A stretch of DNA of 64,000 nucleotides, from the NCBI RefSeq assembly GCF_900112025.1, contig NZ_FOKL01000001.1:360762-424761 (forward strand), written 5' to 3'. The DNA comes from Janthinobacterium sp. 344. Lineage in GTDB: Bacteria > Pseudomonadota > Gammaproteobacteria > Burkholderiales > Burkholderiaceae_D. This document shows, in pieces, positions 34,923 to 44,586 of this stretch. Numbering within the stretch: position 1 is the stretch's first letter; the number at the start of each line of letters is the position of its first letter. The position numbers and the translations under genes were made by a program. The notes under the pieces were generated by a model. The model was not told the origin of the DNA, made no database searches, and saw nothing but the letters and a program-made list of their open reading frames with translations.

Positions 34923-35813
34923 ATGACCCCGAACCCGTTTTCCACGCCACGCGACCTGCTGCGCTACGCCGTTACCCGTTTCAACACCGCCAAGCTGTTT
35001 TTCGGCCACGGCAGCGCCGAAGCGTTCGATGAAGCCGCCTACCTGGTCCTGCACACCCTGAAATTGCCGCTCGACCGCCTGGAACCCTTCCTCGACGCCA
35101 AGCTGCTGCCGTCGGAAGTGGCCAGCGTGATGACCGTCATCGACCGCCGCAGCATCGACCGCGTGCCGGCCGCCTACATCACCAAGGAAGCGTGGCTGGG
35201 CACGTACAACTTCTACGTCGACGAGCGCGTGATCGTGCCGCGTTCCTTCATCGCCGAACTGATCCCGGAATATTTCTCGCCATGGGTGCCGGAACCGGAC
35301 GCCGTGGAAAACATCCTGGAACTGTGCACCGGCTCGGGCTGCCTATCGATCATGATGGCCGACGCCTTCCCGAACGCCAGCGTCGACGCCGTGGACATTT
35401 CCGCCGACGCGCTGGCCGTGGCCAAGCGCAACGTCGACACCTACAAGCTGCAGGACCGCGTGCACCTGATCGAGTCGGACCTGTATGCCAACGTGCCGGC
35501 CAAGAAATACGACCTGATCATCAGCAACCCGCCATACGTGAATTCCGCCTCGATGGGCGCCCTGCCCCAGGAATACCTGGCCGAACCGCAGATCGCCCTC
35601 GACGGCGGCAGCGATGGCATGGACCTGGTACGCAAGATCATCGCCGGCGCGGCCGAACGCCTGACGGACGACGGCATCCTGATGATTGAAATCGGCAACG
35701 AACGCGCCTACGCGGAAGCGGCCTTCGGCGAGCTGGGCCTGACCTGGCTGACGACCAGCGCCGGCGACGACATGGTGTTCCTGCTGACGGCCGAGCAGTT
35801 GAAGCTCGCCTAA
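34923..35813 (+). CDS. prmB: 50S ribosomal protein L3 glutamine methyltransferase PrmB
   Basis: The 296-residue protein has the S-adenosylmethionine motif ELCTGSGCLSIMMA near residue 135 and the glutamine-binding NPPYV motif near residue 205, with the PrmB-type N-terminal helical domain. It methylates L3. The start at 34923 follows dapE by 56 bases. RF-specific PrmC has a different N-terminus, which supports PrmB. Confidence 0.92.
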   Translation: MTPNPFSTPRDLLRYAVTRFNTAKLFFGHGSAEAFDEAAYLVLHTLKLPLDRLEPFLDAKLLPSEVASVMTVIDRRSIDRVPAAYITKEAWLGTYNFYVDERVIVPRSFIAELIPEYFSPWVPEPDAVENILELCTGSGCLSIMMADAFPNASVDAVDISADALAVAKRNVDTYKLQDRVHLIESDLYANVPAKKYDLIISNPPYVNSASMGALPQEYLAEPQIALDGGSDGMDLVRKIIAGAAERLTDDGILMIEIGNERAYAEAAFGELGLTWLTTSAGDDMVFLLTAEQLKLA

Positions 35814-35822
35814 TTGACTACC

Positions 35823-35849
35823 GGGGTCAGACCCGCCGGGTCTGACCCC
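35823..35849. repeat. GGGGTCAGACCC palindrome (copy 3)
   Basis: GGGGTCAGACCC (35823-35834) and GGGTCTGACCCC (35838-35849) are exact 12-bp complements around GCC. The first ten bases equal those of copy 1 at 25988. It lies between prmB and the ABC-F gene. Confidence 0.85.
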
Positions 35850-35868
35850 AGCCTCTACAAAGAAAAAA

Positions 35869-37863
35869 ATGATACGTTTCCTACAAGTAAGCCTGATGCG
35901 CGGCATCAAACCGTTGCTCGAACAAGTCGATGTCACCCTCAATCCGGGCGACAAGATCGGCCTGATCGGCGCCAATGGCGCGGGCAAGTCGAGCCTGTTC
36001 GCCATGATGCGTGGCGAATTGCACCCTGACCAGGGCGAGATCGATTTCCCCGCCAAATGGCGCGTGGCTTACGTGGCGCAGGAAACCCCGCCGCTGGACC
36101 GTGCCGCGCTCGACTACGCCATCGACGGCGACGTGACCCTGCGCAAACTCGAAGCGGAACTGGCGCGCCTGGAAGCGGAACCGGCGACGTCGGAAAACGG
36201 CATCGCCATCGGCGAGATCTACAGCGCGCTGGCCGACGCCGACGCGTATACCGTGCAGTCGCGCGGCGAGCAGTTGCTGCTGGGCCTGGGCTTTACCCTG
36301 GACCAGATGCAGCAACCGGTCGCCAGCTTCTCCGGCGGCTGGCGCATGCGTTTGAACCTGGCGCAAGCGCTGATGTGCCCGTCCGACCTGCTGCTGCTCG
36401 ATGAACCGACCAACCATTTGGACCTGGACGCCATCATCTGGCTGGAAGACTGGCTGAAACGCTACGCCGGCACCTTATTGATCATTTCCCATGACCGCGA
36501 CTTCCTCGACGAAGTGGTCAACGTCGTCGTGCACATCGACGAGCGCAAGCTGAAGCGTTATTCGGGCAACTATTCGAGCTTCGAGCGCCAGCGCGCGGCG
36601 CAGATGATCCTGGCCGCCGGCGCGCTGGAAAAGCAGCAGCGCAAACGCGCCCACCTGGAATCGTTCGTCAACCGCTTCAAGGCGCAAGCCTCGAAGGCCC
36701 GCCAGGCGCAAAGCCGCATGAAGGCGCTGGCGAAGATGGAAGAACTGGCGCCGCTGCGCGCCGCCGCCGAATTCTCGTTCGAATTCCGCGAGCCGCTGTC
36801 GGCCCCGAATCCGCTGCTGGTGATGGAAGACGTCGACGCGGGCTACAAGATCGAAAACGAAGCGACGGGCGAGATCACGCACAAGACCATTGTCAACGGC
36901 ATCAAGTTTTCGCTGCAGATCGGCCAGCGCATCGGCTTGCTGGGCCAGAATGGCGCCGGCAAATCGACCCTGATCAAGACCATCGCGGGCGAACTGATGC
37001 CTTTGACGGGCGACGCCACCCTGGGCAAGGGCCTCAACATCGGCTACTTCGCCCAGCACCAGGTGGAAATGCTGCGCCACGACGAATCGCCGCTGTGGCA
37101 TCTGTCGAAGATCGCGCCGACCACGCGCGAGCAGGAGTTGCGCAACTTCCTGGGCGGCTTCAACTTCCCCGGCAACATGGTGACCAGCTCGATCGCGCCG
37201 TTCTCGGGCGGCGAAAAAGCCCGCCTGGCGCTGGCCCTGATCGTCTGGCAGCGTCCGAATTTGCTGCTGCTCGATGAACCGACCAACCACCTGGATCTGG
37301 AAACGCGCGAAGCGCTGACGGAAGCGCTGGCGCAGTTCGAAGGCACCCTGGTCGTCGTGTCCCATGATCGCCATTTGCTGCGCGCCACCACGGACGAATT
37401 CATCATCGTCGCCGACGGCAAGCTGCAGCCGTTCGACGGCGACCTGGACGACTACAAGGACTGGCTGTTCAAGACCAAGCTGGGCAAGGGTACCGATGTG
37501 CTGCCGGCCGCCGGCAAGGCCAACAAGACGGACTTCCCCGTAACGTCGTCCGTCCCTGCACCGGCCGCCGCCCCTGCCGCGCCCGTGCGCGACAAGCGCA
37601 AGGAAGCGGAAGAACGCCAGAAAACGGCCGCCCTGCGCAAGCCGATCGAAAACAAGATCAAGCGCCAGGAAGAGCAGATCGCCAAGCGCAACGCGCAAAA
37701 GGCGGAAACGGACGCCAAGCTGGGCGAGCCGACCATCTATGACGCGGCCAACAAGGCCAAGCTGAAGCAATTGCTGGCCGACCAGACCTTCTTCACCAAG
37801 GACCTGGCGCAGCTGGAAGCGGAATGGCTGGAGTTGCAGGACCAGCTGGAAAAATTAGCTTAA
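35869..37863 (+). CDS. ABC-F family ATPase (YheS/Uup-like)
   Basis: The 664-residue protein has two ABC domains in one chain: Walker A GANGAGKSS near residue 34 and GQNGAGKST near residue 360, signatures FSGGWRMRL and FSGGEKARLALAL, and two LLLLDEPTNHLDL blocks. A linker of about 80 residues lies between them. The C-terminal tail is a Lys/Glu-rich coiled coil after an Ala/Pro linker. There are no membrane segments. ABC-F proteins act on ribosomes. YheS-type is the closest match by eye. Confidence 0.9.
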   Translation: MIRFLQVSLMRGIKPLLEQVDVTLNPGDKIGLIGANGAGKSSLFAMMRGELHPDQGEIDFPAKWRVAYVAQETPPLDRAALDYAIDGDVTLRKLEAELARLEAEPATSENGIAIGEIYSALADADAYTVQSRGEQLLLGLGFTLDQMQQPVASFSGGWRMRLNLAQALMCPSDLLLLDEPTNHLDLDAIIWLEDWLKRYAGTLLIISHDRDFLDEVVNVVVHIDERKLKRYSGNYSSFERQRAAQMILAAGALEKQQRKRAHLESFVNRFKAQASKARQAQSRMKALAKMEELAPLRAAAEFSFEFREPLSAPNPLLVMEDVDAGYKIENEATGEITHKTIVNGIKFSLQIGQRIGLLGQNGAGKSTLIKTIAGELMPLTGDATLGKGLNIGYFAQHQVEMLRHDESPLWHLSKIAPTTREQELRNFLGGFNFPGNMVTSSIAPFSGGEKARLALALIVWQRPNLLLLDEPTNHLDLETREALTEALAQFEGTLVVVSHDRHLLRATTDEFIIVADGKLQPFDGDLDDYKDWLFKTKLGKGTDVLPAAGKANKTDFPVTSSVPAPAAAPAAPVRDKRKEAEERQKTAALRKPIENKIKRQEEQIAKRNAQKAETDAKLGEPTIYDAANKAKLKQLLADQTFFTKDLAQLEAEWLELQDQLEKLA

Positions 37864-37874
37864 CACGCAACACA

Positions 37875-37902
37875 AAGACGACTTCCGGGTCGTCTTTTTT
37901 TT
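37875..37902 (+). terminator. intrinsic terminator of the ABC-F gene
   Basis: Arms AAGACGAC (37875-37882) and GTCGTCTT (37889-37896) around a 6-base loop are followed by a T-run to 37902. The tail overlaps the stop codon of the convergent cheW gene. Confidence 0.9.
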
Positions 37903-38401
37903 AGGCCGCCTGCATGGGACTGGCGCTGCGGATCGCCATCAGGCGATCGATGTCGACGAGGATCAGCCGGCGTCCGGCCACCTTGCCCAGGCCCAGCAGA
38001 TAGTCGGCCTCGGCCTCGCCCAGGCCCGGCACGGCGGCGATATCGCCGTCCGCCAGGGTGACGATATCGGTGATGCCGTCGACCACCATGCCCATCACGC
38101 CATTGCTCAACTGCAGGATGATCACGTCGGTGGAGGGATCGGGCGCGCCGCGGGCGCTGCCGAACGCGGCGCGCATGTCGACGATGGGGATGATCATGCC
38201 GCGCGAGACGGCCACGCTGTGCAGCACTTCCCCTTCCGAGGAAAAGCGGTCGAGTTCCTTGAGTGGACGCAATTCGCGCACGCAGCGGTAATCGAGGCCA
38301 TATTCGAGCCCCCCCAGCCGGAAGCTCAGGTACTGCGTCGGATATTGCACGGAGACAGGTTCCGCCGTTCCTGCGGCGCCAGGCGGTGTCGTGGGCTGCA
38401 T
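37901..38401 (-). CDS. CheW-like chemotaxis coupling protein
   Basis: The 166-residue protein is one CheW domain: QYLSFRLGGLEYGLD near residue 25, VSRGMIIPIVDMRAAFG and VDGITDIVTL. CheW links chemoreceptors to CheA. The start at 38401 has AAAGGA 6 bases upstream. No other chemotaxis gene is adjacent. It converges with the ABC-F gene. Confidence 0.9.
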   Translation of the reverse strand: MQPTTPPGAAGTAEPVSVQYPTQYLSFRLGGLEYGLDYRCVRELRPLKELDRFSSEGEVLHSVAVSRGMIIPIVDMRAAFGSARGAPDPSTDVIILQLSNGVMGMVVDGITDIVTLADGDIAAVPGLGEAEADYLLGLGKVAGRRLILVDIDRLMAIRSASPMQAA

Positions 38402-38609
38402 GGTGTTCCTTTCATCCGGTGAGCGCTGCCAGGATGCGCAGTGGCGCAACGATGCAACTTTGGCCTCATGCTAACGGGCATCGTGACAGCCAGCGTTGAG
38501 AAACATCAACCTTCCCGGAGGACATCAGCGCATGCCCGTGCGCCCTTGCGCCGGCGCAGGGCCAGCGTCTTGCCTTACAATAGCCGTATCGTTTTTCCAC
38601 AGGCAGGCC

Positions 38610-39008
38610 ATGCAACACCTCGTCAACCCCGCTGAAGTTGAATTCTCCGCCATCCGCGCCCAGGGCCCGGGCGGCCAGAACGTCAACAAGGTGTCCAGCG
38701 CCATCCATCTGCGCTTTCCCATCGCCGCCTCGTCGCTGCCGGAAGCGTACAAGGAGCGGCTGCTGGCCCTGCGCGACAGCCGCATCAGCAAGGATGGCGT
38801 GCTGGTGCTCAAGGCGCAGCAGTCGCGCAGCCAGGAGCAGAACAAGGAGGAAGCCTTGCGGCGCTTGCAGGAAATCATCGACAGCGTGACCTTCCTGCCC
38901 GCCGTGCGGCGCGCCACCAAGCCCACGCGCAGCTCGCAGCGGCGCCGCCTCGACAGCAAGAGCACGCACAGCGTGCTGAAACAGTCACGCGGCAAGGTGA
39001 CCGACTAA
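38610..39008 (+). CDS. arfB: alternative ribosome-rescue factor ArfB
   Basis: The 132-residue protein has the class I release-factor catalytic loop QGPGGQNVNKV near residue 18 and a C-terminal basic tail (RSSQRRRLDSKSTHSVLKQS) that enters the mRNA channel. It lacks codon-reading domains. It hydrolyses peptidyl-tRNA on stalled ribosomes. The start at 38610 fits the family; an upstream frame from 38496 has no support. Confidence 0.93.
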   Translation: MQHLVNPAEVEFSAIRAQGPGGQNVNKVSSAIHLRFPIAASSLPEAYKERLLALRDSRISKDGVLVLKAQQSRSQEQNKEEALRRLQEIIDSVTFLPAVRRATKPTRSSQRRRLDSKSTHSVLKQSRGKVTD

Positions 39009-39049
39009 AGGCCTGGCCACAGCTGCCGCGCGACGGTTGTGCCTGGCAT

Positions 39050-40906
39050 CTACGGCGGCTGGTAGGTCCACTCCAGGCTGCCCGTACTGGCGGCAAACAC
39101 GGGCTGCGTGGCCGGCGTGGCGCTGCGCAACAGCGCCTTGATCTCTTTCGGCGGCCGGTCGTAGACCTTGGCGGAGCCAGGCGGCACGACCATCGCGCGC
39201 ACCGTCGTTTCGCCATCGACCAGGCCCAGGGTGCAGCGCGACTGGCTCGCCATTGCCTGCCGCTCCACGCGCAATTGCGCCGCCAGCGCCAGCATCTGCG
39301 CCTGCGAAATTTCAGACTGTTTCACGTCCAGCCGCAGCCGTGCCACTTCCTTGAGCACCGGCGCGATGCGCGCGGCCAGCTTGTCGTACTGCACTTGCTG
39401 CGCCGGCTGCAGCTGCAATTCCCCGCGCCGCAGCTGGCCCGCCAGCAGCAAATAATTGCGCACCTCGGGCAGTTGCGCGATGGCATCGATTTCCTGCTGG
39501 CGCTTGTGCTGCATCTGCAGCAATTGCGCCGCCTTCGCCAGGCTTTCGGCGATCTGTTGCTCCAGCGCGCTCAGGTCGGGCACCAGCGGAAACACCAGCA
39601 TTTCCACCTGCTTGCGCGGACCGGCGCTGCCGATGCGGATGGTGCGCGCCGCCACGGCGCAGCCTTCGGCCAGCTCGATGACGACCTCGTCGGCGATAAT
39701 CTCGCAATTGCTGGCCTGGTCGATCACCACGCGCGTGCCGGCGATGACGCAGCTTTCCGCGCGCTGCAAGCGCACTTCGCCGCTCAGCGCCTGCACCACG
39801 GAACCGGACGCCACGCCCGCGACGCGCACGTCGCCATGCTCATTGAAGGCGGCGCCACCCACCAGGTTGCGCTCCAGCAGGATCAGTCCGCCATGCGAGT
39901 GCAGATGGCCGTACACGTCGCCATGGATGGTGATGTCGCTGCCGTCGACCAGGCGCTGTTCCTGCACCTCGCCAAATTCCTCGTAGGCGGCGCGCAGCTT
40001 CAGGTTGCCCGTGGTGCGGCTGCTGACGCCTTCGCGGCTGACGATCTTGCTGTCGATGGAAATCTTGCCGTGCTCATCGACATTCACATAGCCATCCACG
40101 CTGGCCACCAGGAAGTCGCCATCGCTGTAGCGTTCCACCTGCGTGCCGGCGCCCGCCACCGAGGCCAGTTCCAGCGCCAGCGGCGCCGGGGGCGGCAGCA
40201 CGTTGCCGGCCAGGTCATAGCCGGGCAAGCCTGGCGCGCCCGGCAACAGGCGCAGCAGGCGCGCGTGCTTCTTGACTTGCGGAAAGCGGTTCTTGAAGCT
40301 GAGCAGGTCGAGGCGGCCATCGGGCCGTTCGCGCGGCGCATCGTCGCGGTGGATGCCTTGCGACACTTCGACCAGCTGGGCGTCGCGTCCCGGCTGCGGC
40401 GCCAGCGCGCGCGCCACCGTGATGCGCTCGGCCTTGCCCGCGTCAAGCAAGGCGCGCACGGCCAGGCTGTCGAGACCGTAACGCACGCCCTTGCCCCACA
40501 GGTCGGCCACCAGCTCGTCAAATTCTCGGCGCGCCGGCACCTGGCCGTCTGCGTCAGGCAGCAATGCTTCGAAATAAAACTCGGCGCTGTCGCCGCGGAT
40601 CTTGACTTGCTTGTAGAGCAAGCGGCGCTGCGGCGGAAACGGCGCCACGCGGGTGGCGATGCGCAGCAAGGCGTCGCCCCTGGGGGCGCTGCGCGGCACG
40701 GGCGCATGGAACAGGGTCAACAGGAACAGCGCGTAATCAAGGCCGGCCAGCAATTGCCCGGACTGGAACAGCTGCTCGACGGCGGCGCGCAGCTGCGCCG
40801 GCGCCAGCGACAAATCCAGGAACACCCCCTCGTCACGCTGCAGCAGGCCACGCGGCAAGCCGCCAGCCTGGTTCGCGTCAGGAACGGGTGTGTCGTCGTC
40901 GCTCAC
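39050..40906 (-). CDS. DUF342/FapA family protein
   Basis: The 618-residue protein has an N-terminal domain of about 220 residues, a central beta-helix-like DUF342 region (DGYVNVDEHGKISIDSKIV, GDVYGHLHSHGG) and a coiled-coil C-terminal part (ALEQQIAESLAKAAQLLQMQ). Members are called flagellar assembly protein A, but few have been studied. No signal peptide or membrane segment is seen. It converges with arfB. Confidence 0.85.
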   Translation of the reverse strand: MSDDDTPVPDANQAGGLPRGLLQRDEGVFLDLSLAPAQLRAAVEQLFQSGQLLAGLDYALFLLTLFHAPVPRSAPRGDALLRIATRVAPFPPQRRLLYKQVKIRGDSAEFYFEALLPDADGQVPARREFDELVADLWGKGVRYGLDSLAVRALLDAGKAERITVARALAPQPGRDAQLVEVSQGIHRDDAPRERPDGRLDLLSFKNRFPQVKKHARLLRLLPGAPGLPGYDLAGNVLPPPAPLALELASVAGAGTQVERYSDGDFLVASVDGYVNVDEHGKISIDSKIVSREGVSSRTTGNLKLRAAYEEFGEVQEQRLVDGSDITIHGDVYGHLHSHGGLILLERNLVGGAAFNEHGDVRVAGVASGSVVQALSGEVRLQRAESCVIAGTRVVIDQASNCEIIADEVVIELAEGCAVAARTIRIGSAGPRKQVEMLVFPLVPDLSALEQQIAESLAKAAQLLQMQHKRQQEIDAIAQLPEVRNYLLLAGQLRRGELQLQPAQQVQYDKLAARIAPVLKEVARLRLDVKQSEISQAQMLALAAQLRVERQAMASQSRCTLGLVDGETTVRAMVVPPGSAKVYDRPPKEIKALLRSATPATQPVFAASTGSLEWTYQPP

Positions 40907-41064
40907 CGCTTGCCCTCCAAAACAGGATTCAGAGAATTGCTTCAGTGCATGGGAACAATATCACGGGGCGCGGCGGCGTGCCGGATTCAGCAAAAAAGGC
41001 GGCGCCGACGTGAAAGCAGGGCCAATGCACGCATGGGCCCTGTTTCGGATGGGATGGGAAATAC

Positions 41065-41460
41065 TCAGCGGCGCGGCGGATTCGAGTAAATATCCTGGCC
41101 CACTTCATTGATCTGGCGGCGCAGGTCGCGGCGCTCGTCGGGCGTCATGCGGCCCGTGCGGCGCGCCGCATCGCCGCCATCGCCGTTGCGGCGCTGCTCT
41201 TCGGCGCGCGTGTCGAAGCTGCGTGCGTCACGCTGTTCGCGCAGTCGCGTATCATTGCTATTGCTGCGCTGTACCTGCTCATAGCGCTGGGCCTGCAATT
41301 GCTGCTGGTCGTCACGGCGCGGCGGCGGCTGGTTTTGCGCCTGCGCCAGGCTGGTCGAGAGTATGCAGCACGCGGCCAATACGGACAGCATGGACGACGT
41401 TGCGCGAGCGGCAATCGCTGCGCCGGGAGCGGGGTGAATTTTTTTAGTAAAGATATTCAT
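41065..41460 (-). CDS. exported, Arg/Gln-rich small protein
   Basis: The 131-residue protein has a Sec signal peptide (basic N-terminus, hydrophobic stretch, cleavage after AQA near residue 42) and a mature part of low complexity, very rich in Arg, Gln, Asp and Asn, ending RRQINEVGQDIYSNPPRR. AGGA lies 7 bases before the ATG at 41460. No family was recognised. It is divergent from ompR. Confidence 0.72.
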   Translation of the reverse strand: MNIFTKKIHPAPGAAIAARATSSMLSVLAACCILSTSLAQAQNQPPPRRDDQQQLQAQRYEQVQRSNSNDTRLREQRDARSFDTRAEEQRRNGDGGDAARRTGRMTPDERRDLRRQINEVGQDIYSNPPRR

Positions 41461-41560
41461 TGAGTTCCTCTTCCGCGATGCCGTATACACTTAAAGCTGA
41501 TTTCCACTGTGGCCCCAGTGTATGATGCTTTACACGGTGCAGTAAGAGTAATTGGGTAAA

Positions 41561-41580
41561 GTTTGTAACAGTTTGTAATG
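41561..41580 (+). promoter_or_regulatory. putative tandem OmpR-binding site
   Basis: GTTTGTAACA and GTTTGTAATG lie head to tail with a 10-base period, the arrangement OmpR dimers use. They are 76 bases before the ompR start, in the divergent gap with the exported protein gene. Binding is inferred. Confidence 0.55.
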
Positions 41581-41655
41581 GGTCGCCACAGCCCCTTGTG
41601 GGTGCCGCGCGAGGCGTTACTATAGCAACCAATATAAGATAACACGACACCTTAA

Positions 41656-42426
41656 ATGACCACAACCTCCACTTCCGGCAGCAATACAACAACGCAATCC
41701 ATCCACGGCCATCAGGCCAAAATCATGGTAGTGGATGACGATGTGCGCCTGCGCGATCTGCTGCGCCGCTATCTGACCGAACAGGGATTCAATGTCTTTA
41801 CGGCCGAGAGCGCCACCGCGATGAACAAGTTGTGGCTGCGCGAGCGCTATGACTTGCTGGTGCTCGACCTGATGCTGCCGGGCGAAGACGGCCTGTCCAT
41901 CTGCCGCCGCCTGCGCGGCGCGGGCGACCAGACGCCGATCATCATGCTGACGGCCAAGGGCGAGGATGTGGACCGCATCGTCGGCCTGGAAATGGGTGCC
42001 GACGATTACCTGCCGAAGCCGTTCAATCCGCGCGAACTGGTGGCCCGCATCGGCGCCGTATTGCGCCGCAAGGGCCCCGATGAAATCCCGGGCGCGCCGT
42101 CGGAAACACCGCAAACCTTCGAGTTCGGCGACTTCGTGCTGGACCTGGGCACGCGCACCTTGAAAAAGAATGGCGAAACGGTGCCCCTCACAACGGGCGA
42201 ATTTTCCGTATTGAAAGTGTTTGCCCGCCATGCGCGCCAGCCGCTGTCGCGCGAAAAACTCATGGAACTGGCGCGCGGACGCGAATACGAAGTCTTCGAC
42301 CGCAGCCTGGACGTGCAAATCTCGCGCCTGCGCAAACTCATTGAGCCAGATCCGTCGAGCCCGCTATTCATCCAGACCGTGTGGGGCCTCGGCTACGTCT
42401 TCATTCCGGACGGACAGCCGCGCTGA
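41656..42426 (+). CDS. ompR: two-component response regulator OmpR
   Basis: The 256-residue protein has a receiver domain (acidic pair in MVVDDDVRL, phospho-acceptor Asp71 in LVLDLMLPGEDG, Lys in LPKPF) and a winged-helix output domain with LDVQISRLRKLIEPD. The N-terminus carries about 20 extra residues rich in Ser and Thr. Together with the downstream kinase it matches the OmpR/EnvZ osmoregulatory pair. Confidence 0.93.
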   Translation: MTTTSTSGSNTTTQSIHGHQAKIMVVDDDVRLRDLLRRYLTEQGFNVFTAESATAMNKLWLRERYDLLVLDLMLPGEDGLSICRRLRGAGDQTPIIMLTAKGEDVDRIVGLEMGADDYLPKPFNPRELVARIGAVLRRKGPDEIPGAPSETPQTFEFGDFVLDLGTRTLKKNGETVPLTTGEFSVLKVFARHARQPLSREKLMELARGREYEVFDRSLDVQISRLRKLIEPDPSSPLFIQTVWGLGYVFIPDGQPR

Positions 42427-42439
42427 TCGCTGGCGAGGC

Positions 42440-43798
42440 ATGATGAAGCTTGTTCCCGATATCAGCCTGGCGCGGCTGAAAAGCGGCCTGTTCTGGCGCA
42501 CCTTTTTGCTGCTCGGCACCCTGACCTCGGTCAGCATGATCACCTGGATCGGCATGATTTCCGTCGTCCAGCGCGAGCCGCAGGCGCAGCAGATTTCCGC
42601 CCAGATCATTTCCGTCGTCACCATCACGCATGCGGCGCTGACGCACTCGGCGCCCGAACTGCGCCGCGAGCTGCTGTTCGACCTCGTCAGCAATGAAGGC
42701 ATCCGCATCTTCTCGCTGGAAGAGGACGACCGCATCGACCCGCCGCCCGACAATTACCTGATGCCCGAGATCGAGGCGCTGGTGAAAGCCAAGCTGGGCA
42801 AGGACACGCGCTTTTCCGCGCGCGTCAACGGCGTGGCCGGTTTCTGGGTCAGCTTCAAGATCGACGATGACGAATACTGGCTGATGCTGGACCGCGACCG
42901 CTTGCGCGGCCTGACGGGCTTCCAGTGGCTGGGCTGGGCCAGCCTGGTGTCGCTGCTGTCGCTGCTGGGCGCGGCCATCATTTCCAGCCTGATCAACCTG
43001 CCCCTGTCGCGCTTGACGGCCGCCGCGCGCGACATCGCCAAGGGCAAGCAGCCCGCGCCGCTGCCGGAAAAGGGACCGATCGAAATCATCGAGGCGAACC
43101 GCAGCTTCAACCAGATGGTCGACGACTTGAAACAGGTGGAGTCGGACCGCGCCGTGATCCTGGCCGGCATTTCGCACGACCTGCGCACGCCGCTGGCGCG
43201 CATGCAGCTGGAAGTGGAAATGGCCAACCTGTCGGACGAGGCGCGCGAAGGCATCCAGTCCGATATCGGGCAAATGGACGCCATCATCGGCCAGTTCCTC
43301 GATTACGCCAAGCCGACGGAAACATCGAGCTTCACCGACGTCGACCTCAGCGGCTTGCTGAACGAGATGGCGCGCGAAGCGATGCGCCTGCCCGACGTGA
43401 AACTCACGGCCGACATCGCCGACGGCGCGCATGCGATGGGCAACCCCACGGATCTGCGCCGCGTGCTGAACAACCTGATCGAAAATGCGCGCCGCTATGG
43501 CAAGACGCCGGGCAGCGACGTCACGGAAATCGACATCGCCTGCCACGTGCGCACCAGCCATGGCGCGAAAAAAGTGATTATCGAGGTGCAGGACCACGGC
43601 ACGGGCGTGCCGGCGGAAAAGATCGAGCAATTGATGAAGCCATTCACGCGCCTCGACACGGCGCGCGGCCAGGCGAATGGCGCCGGGCTGGGCCTGGCCA
43701 TCGTCGACCGCGTGCTGCTGCGCCACGGCGCGGAACTGCAGGTGCGCAACCGCGAAGGCGGCGGCCTGGCGTTCCAAATCAGCCTGCCGGCTGTATAA
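42440..43798 (+). CDS. envZ: sensor histidine kinase EnvZ
   Basis: The 452-residue kinase has two membrane segments (about residues 18-40 and 155-180) around a periplasmic domain, a HAMP domain, the H-box AGISHDLRTPLARMQLE near residue 240 and ATPase boxes NLIENARRYG and GAGLGLAIV. It lies 13 bases after ompR. The periplasmic domain is about 110 residues. Stimulus is unproven. Confidence 0.93.
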   Translation: MMKLVPDISLARLKSGLFWRTFLLLGTLTSVSMITWIGMISVVQREPQAQQISAQIISVVTITHAALTHSAPELRRELLFDLVSNEGIRIFSLEEDDRIDPPPDNYLMPEIEALVKAKLGKDTRFSARVNGVAGFWVSFKIDDDEYWLMLDRDRLRGLTGFQWLGWASLVSLLSLLGAAIISSLINLPLSRLTAAARDIAKGKQPAPLPEKGPIEIIEANRSFNQMVDDLKQVESDRAVILAGISHDLRTPLARMQLEVEMANLSDEAREGIQSDIGQMDAIIGQFLDYAKPTETSSFTDVDLSGLLNEMAREAMRLPDVKLTADIADGAHAMGNPTDLRRVLNNLIENARRYGKTPGSDVTEIDIACHVRTSHGAKKVIIEVQDHGTGVPAEKIEQLMKPFTRLDTARGQANGAGLGLAIVDRVLLRHGAELQVRNREGGGLAFQISLPAV

Positions 43799-43845
43799 AT
43801 GGCGTAGCTCAGTGGCGTAACTAAGTGGCGTAACTAAATGACGTA
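43799..43845. repeat. short tandem repeat after envZ
   Basis: Three to four units of GTGGCGTAACTAA with variants follow the envZ stop codon. The rest of the 205-base gap to 44003 shows no gene. Confidence 0.7.
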
Positions 43846-44003
43846 GCGGCGCAGGTCGGCTTGGCGCAAAGCGTGCAAGCCGACGCCACCAGCGGCCTTG
43901 GCCAACGATGCAACCATGTTGTCGGATTACGCGCGGCAAGGCCTCGCCAGTCCGACCGACGCCACCCGACGCCGGCTCCGGCGCCAGCGCCGCCCAACCG
44001 CGC

Positions 44004-44483
44004 TCAGGCCGACGCCTGCTCCGGCGTCAGCAATTTATTCATCAGCAATTCCGTCGCCCCATAGCCGTACAGGGAATCGCTTTCCATGCCTGGCGTGTCG
44101 AAGGGGATCGATTCCTCGCGGTCCAGCTTGGCCGGGTCCGCGTCCGCATAGCTGGCGCGCCAGGCGCGCTGCAGCGATTCATTGCGGCGGATAAAGGCCG
44201 GCATGGGCCAGGCGTCGCGCTCCCAGTGGCGGCTGTCGCCCAGCAGGGGCCAGCGCTCGTTGAGCAGCGCCATGTCGCCCGTGCGCAAGCGGCGCACGGC
44301 CTGCTCGGGCCGCAAGCCTTCCAGCTCTTCCAGCGCAGGCAAGCTGTCGCGCTTCGGTCCGAACATATACGCCAGCATGATGCGCCCGGCAGGCGCCGTC
44401 CGCGCCACCACGCCGACGGCATAGCCGCCGCCCGGCAGGGGCACGGCAAACCAGCTGCCTTCTCGGTATGGTAATGATTTCAT
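44004..44483 (-). CDS. Imm26-family protein (orphan immunity type)
   Basis: The 159-residue protein opens SWFAVPLPGGGYAVGVVAR, followed by a PAGRIMLAYMFGP strand, which matches the immunity protein 26 family seen beside polymorphic toxins. No toxin gene lies near. The start at 44483 has GGGGAG about 9 bases upstream; the longer frame to 44534 does not. Confidence 0.72.
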   Translation of the reverse strand: MKSLPYREGSWFAVPLPGGGYAVGVVARTAPAGRIMLAYMFGPKRDSLPALEELEGLRPEQAVRRLRTGDMALLNERWPLLGDSRHWERDAWPMPAFIRRNESLQRAWRASYADADPAKLDREESIPFDTPGMESDSLYGYGATELLMNKLLTPEQASA

Positions 44484-44586
44484 CTCTGCAAACTCCCCCA
44501 AAATCGTGTTCGGGGCACAGTCTACGCGAAACAAAGGCCGTGTGGCGTATGGTACGCCACAGCAACAAACCAGGAATGACGATGCT

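Noticed and set aside
43801..43830. GGCGTAGCTCAGTGG resembles the start of a tRNA D-arm
   Set aside because: No acceptor, anticodon or T-arm follows; the sequence is part of a short tandem repeat after envZ.
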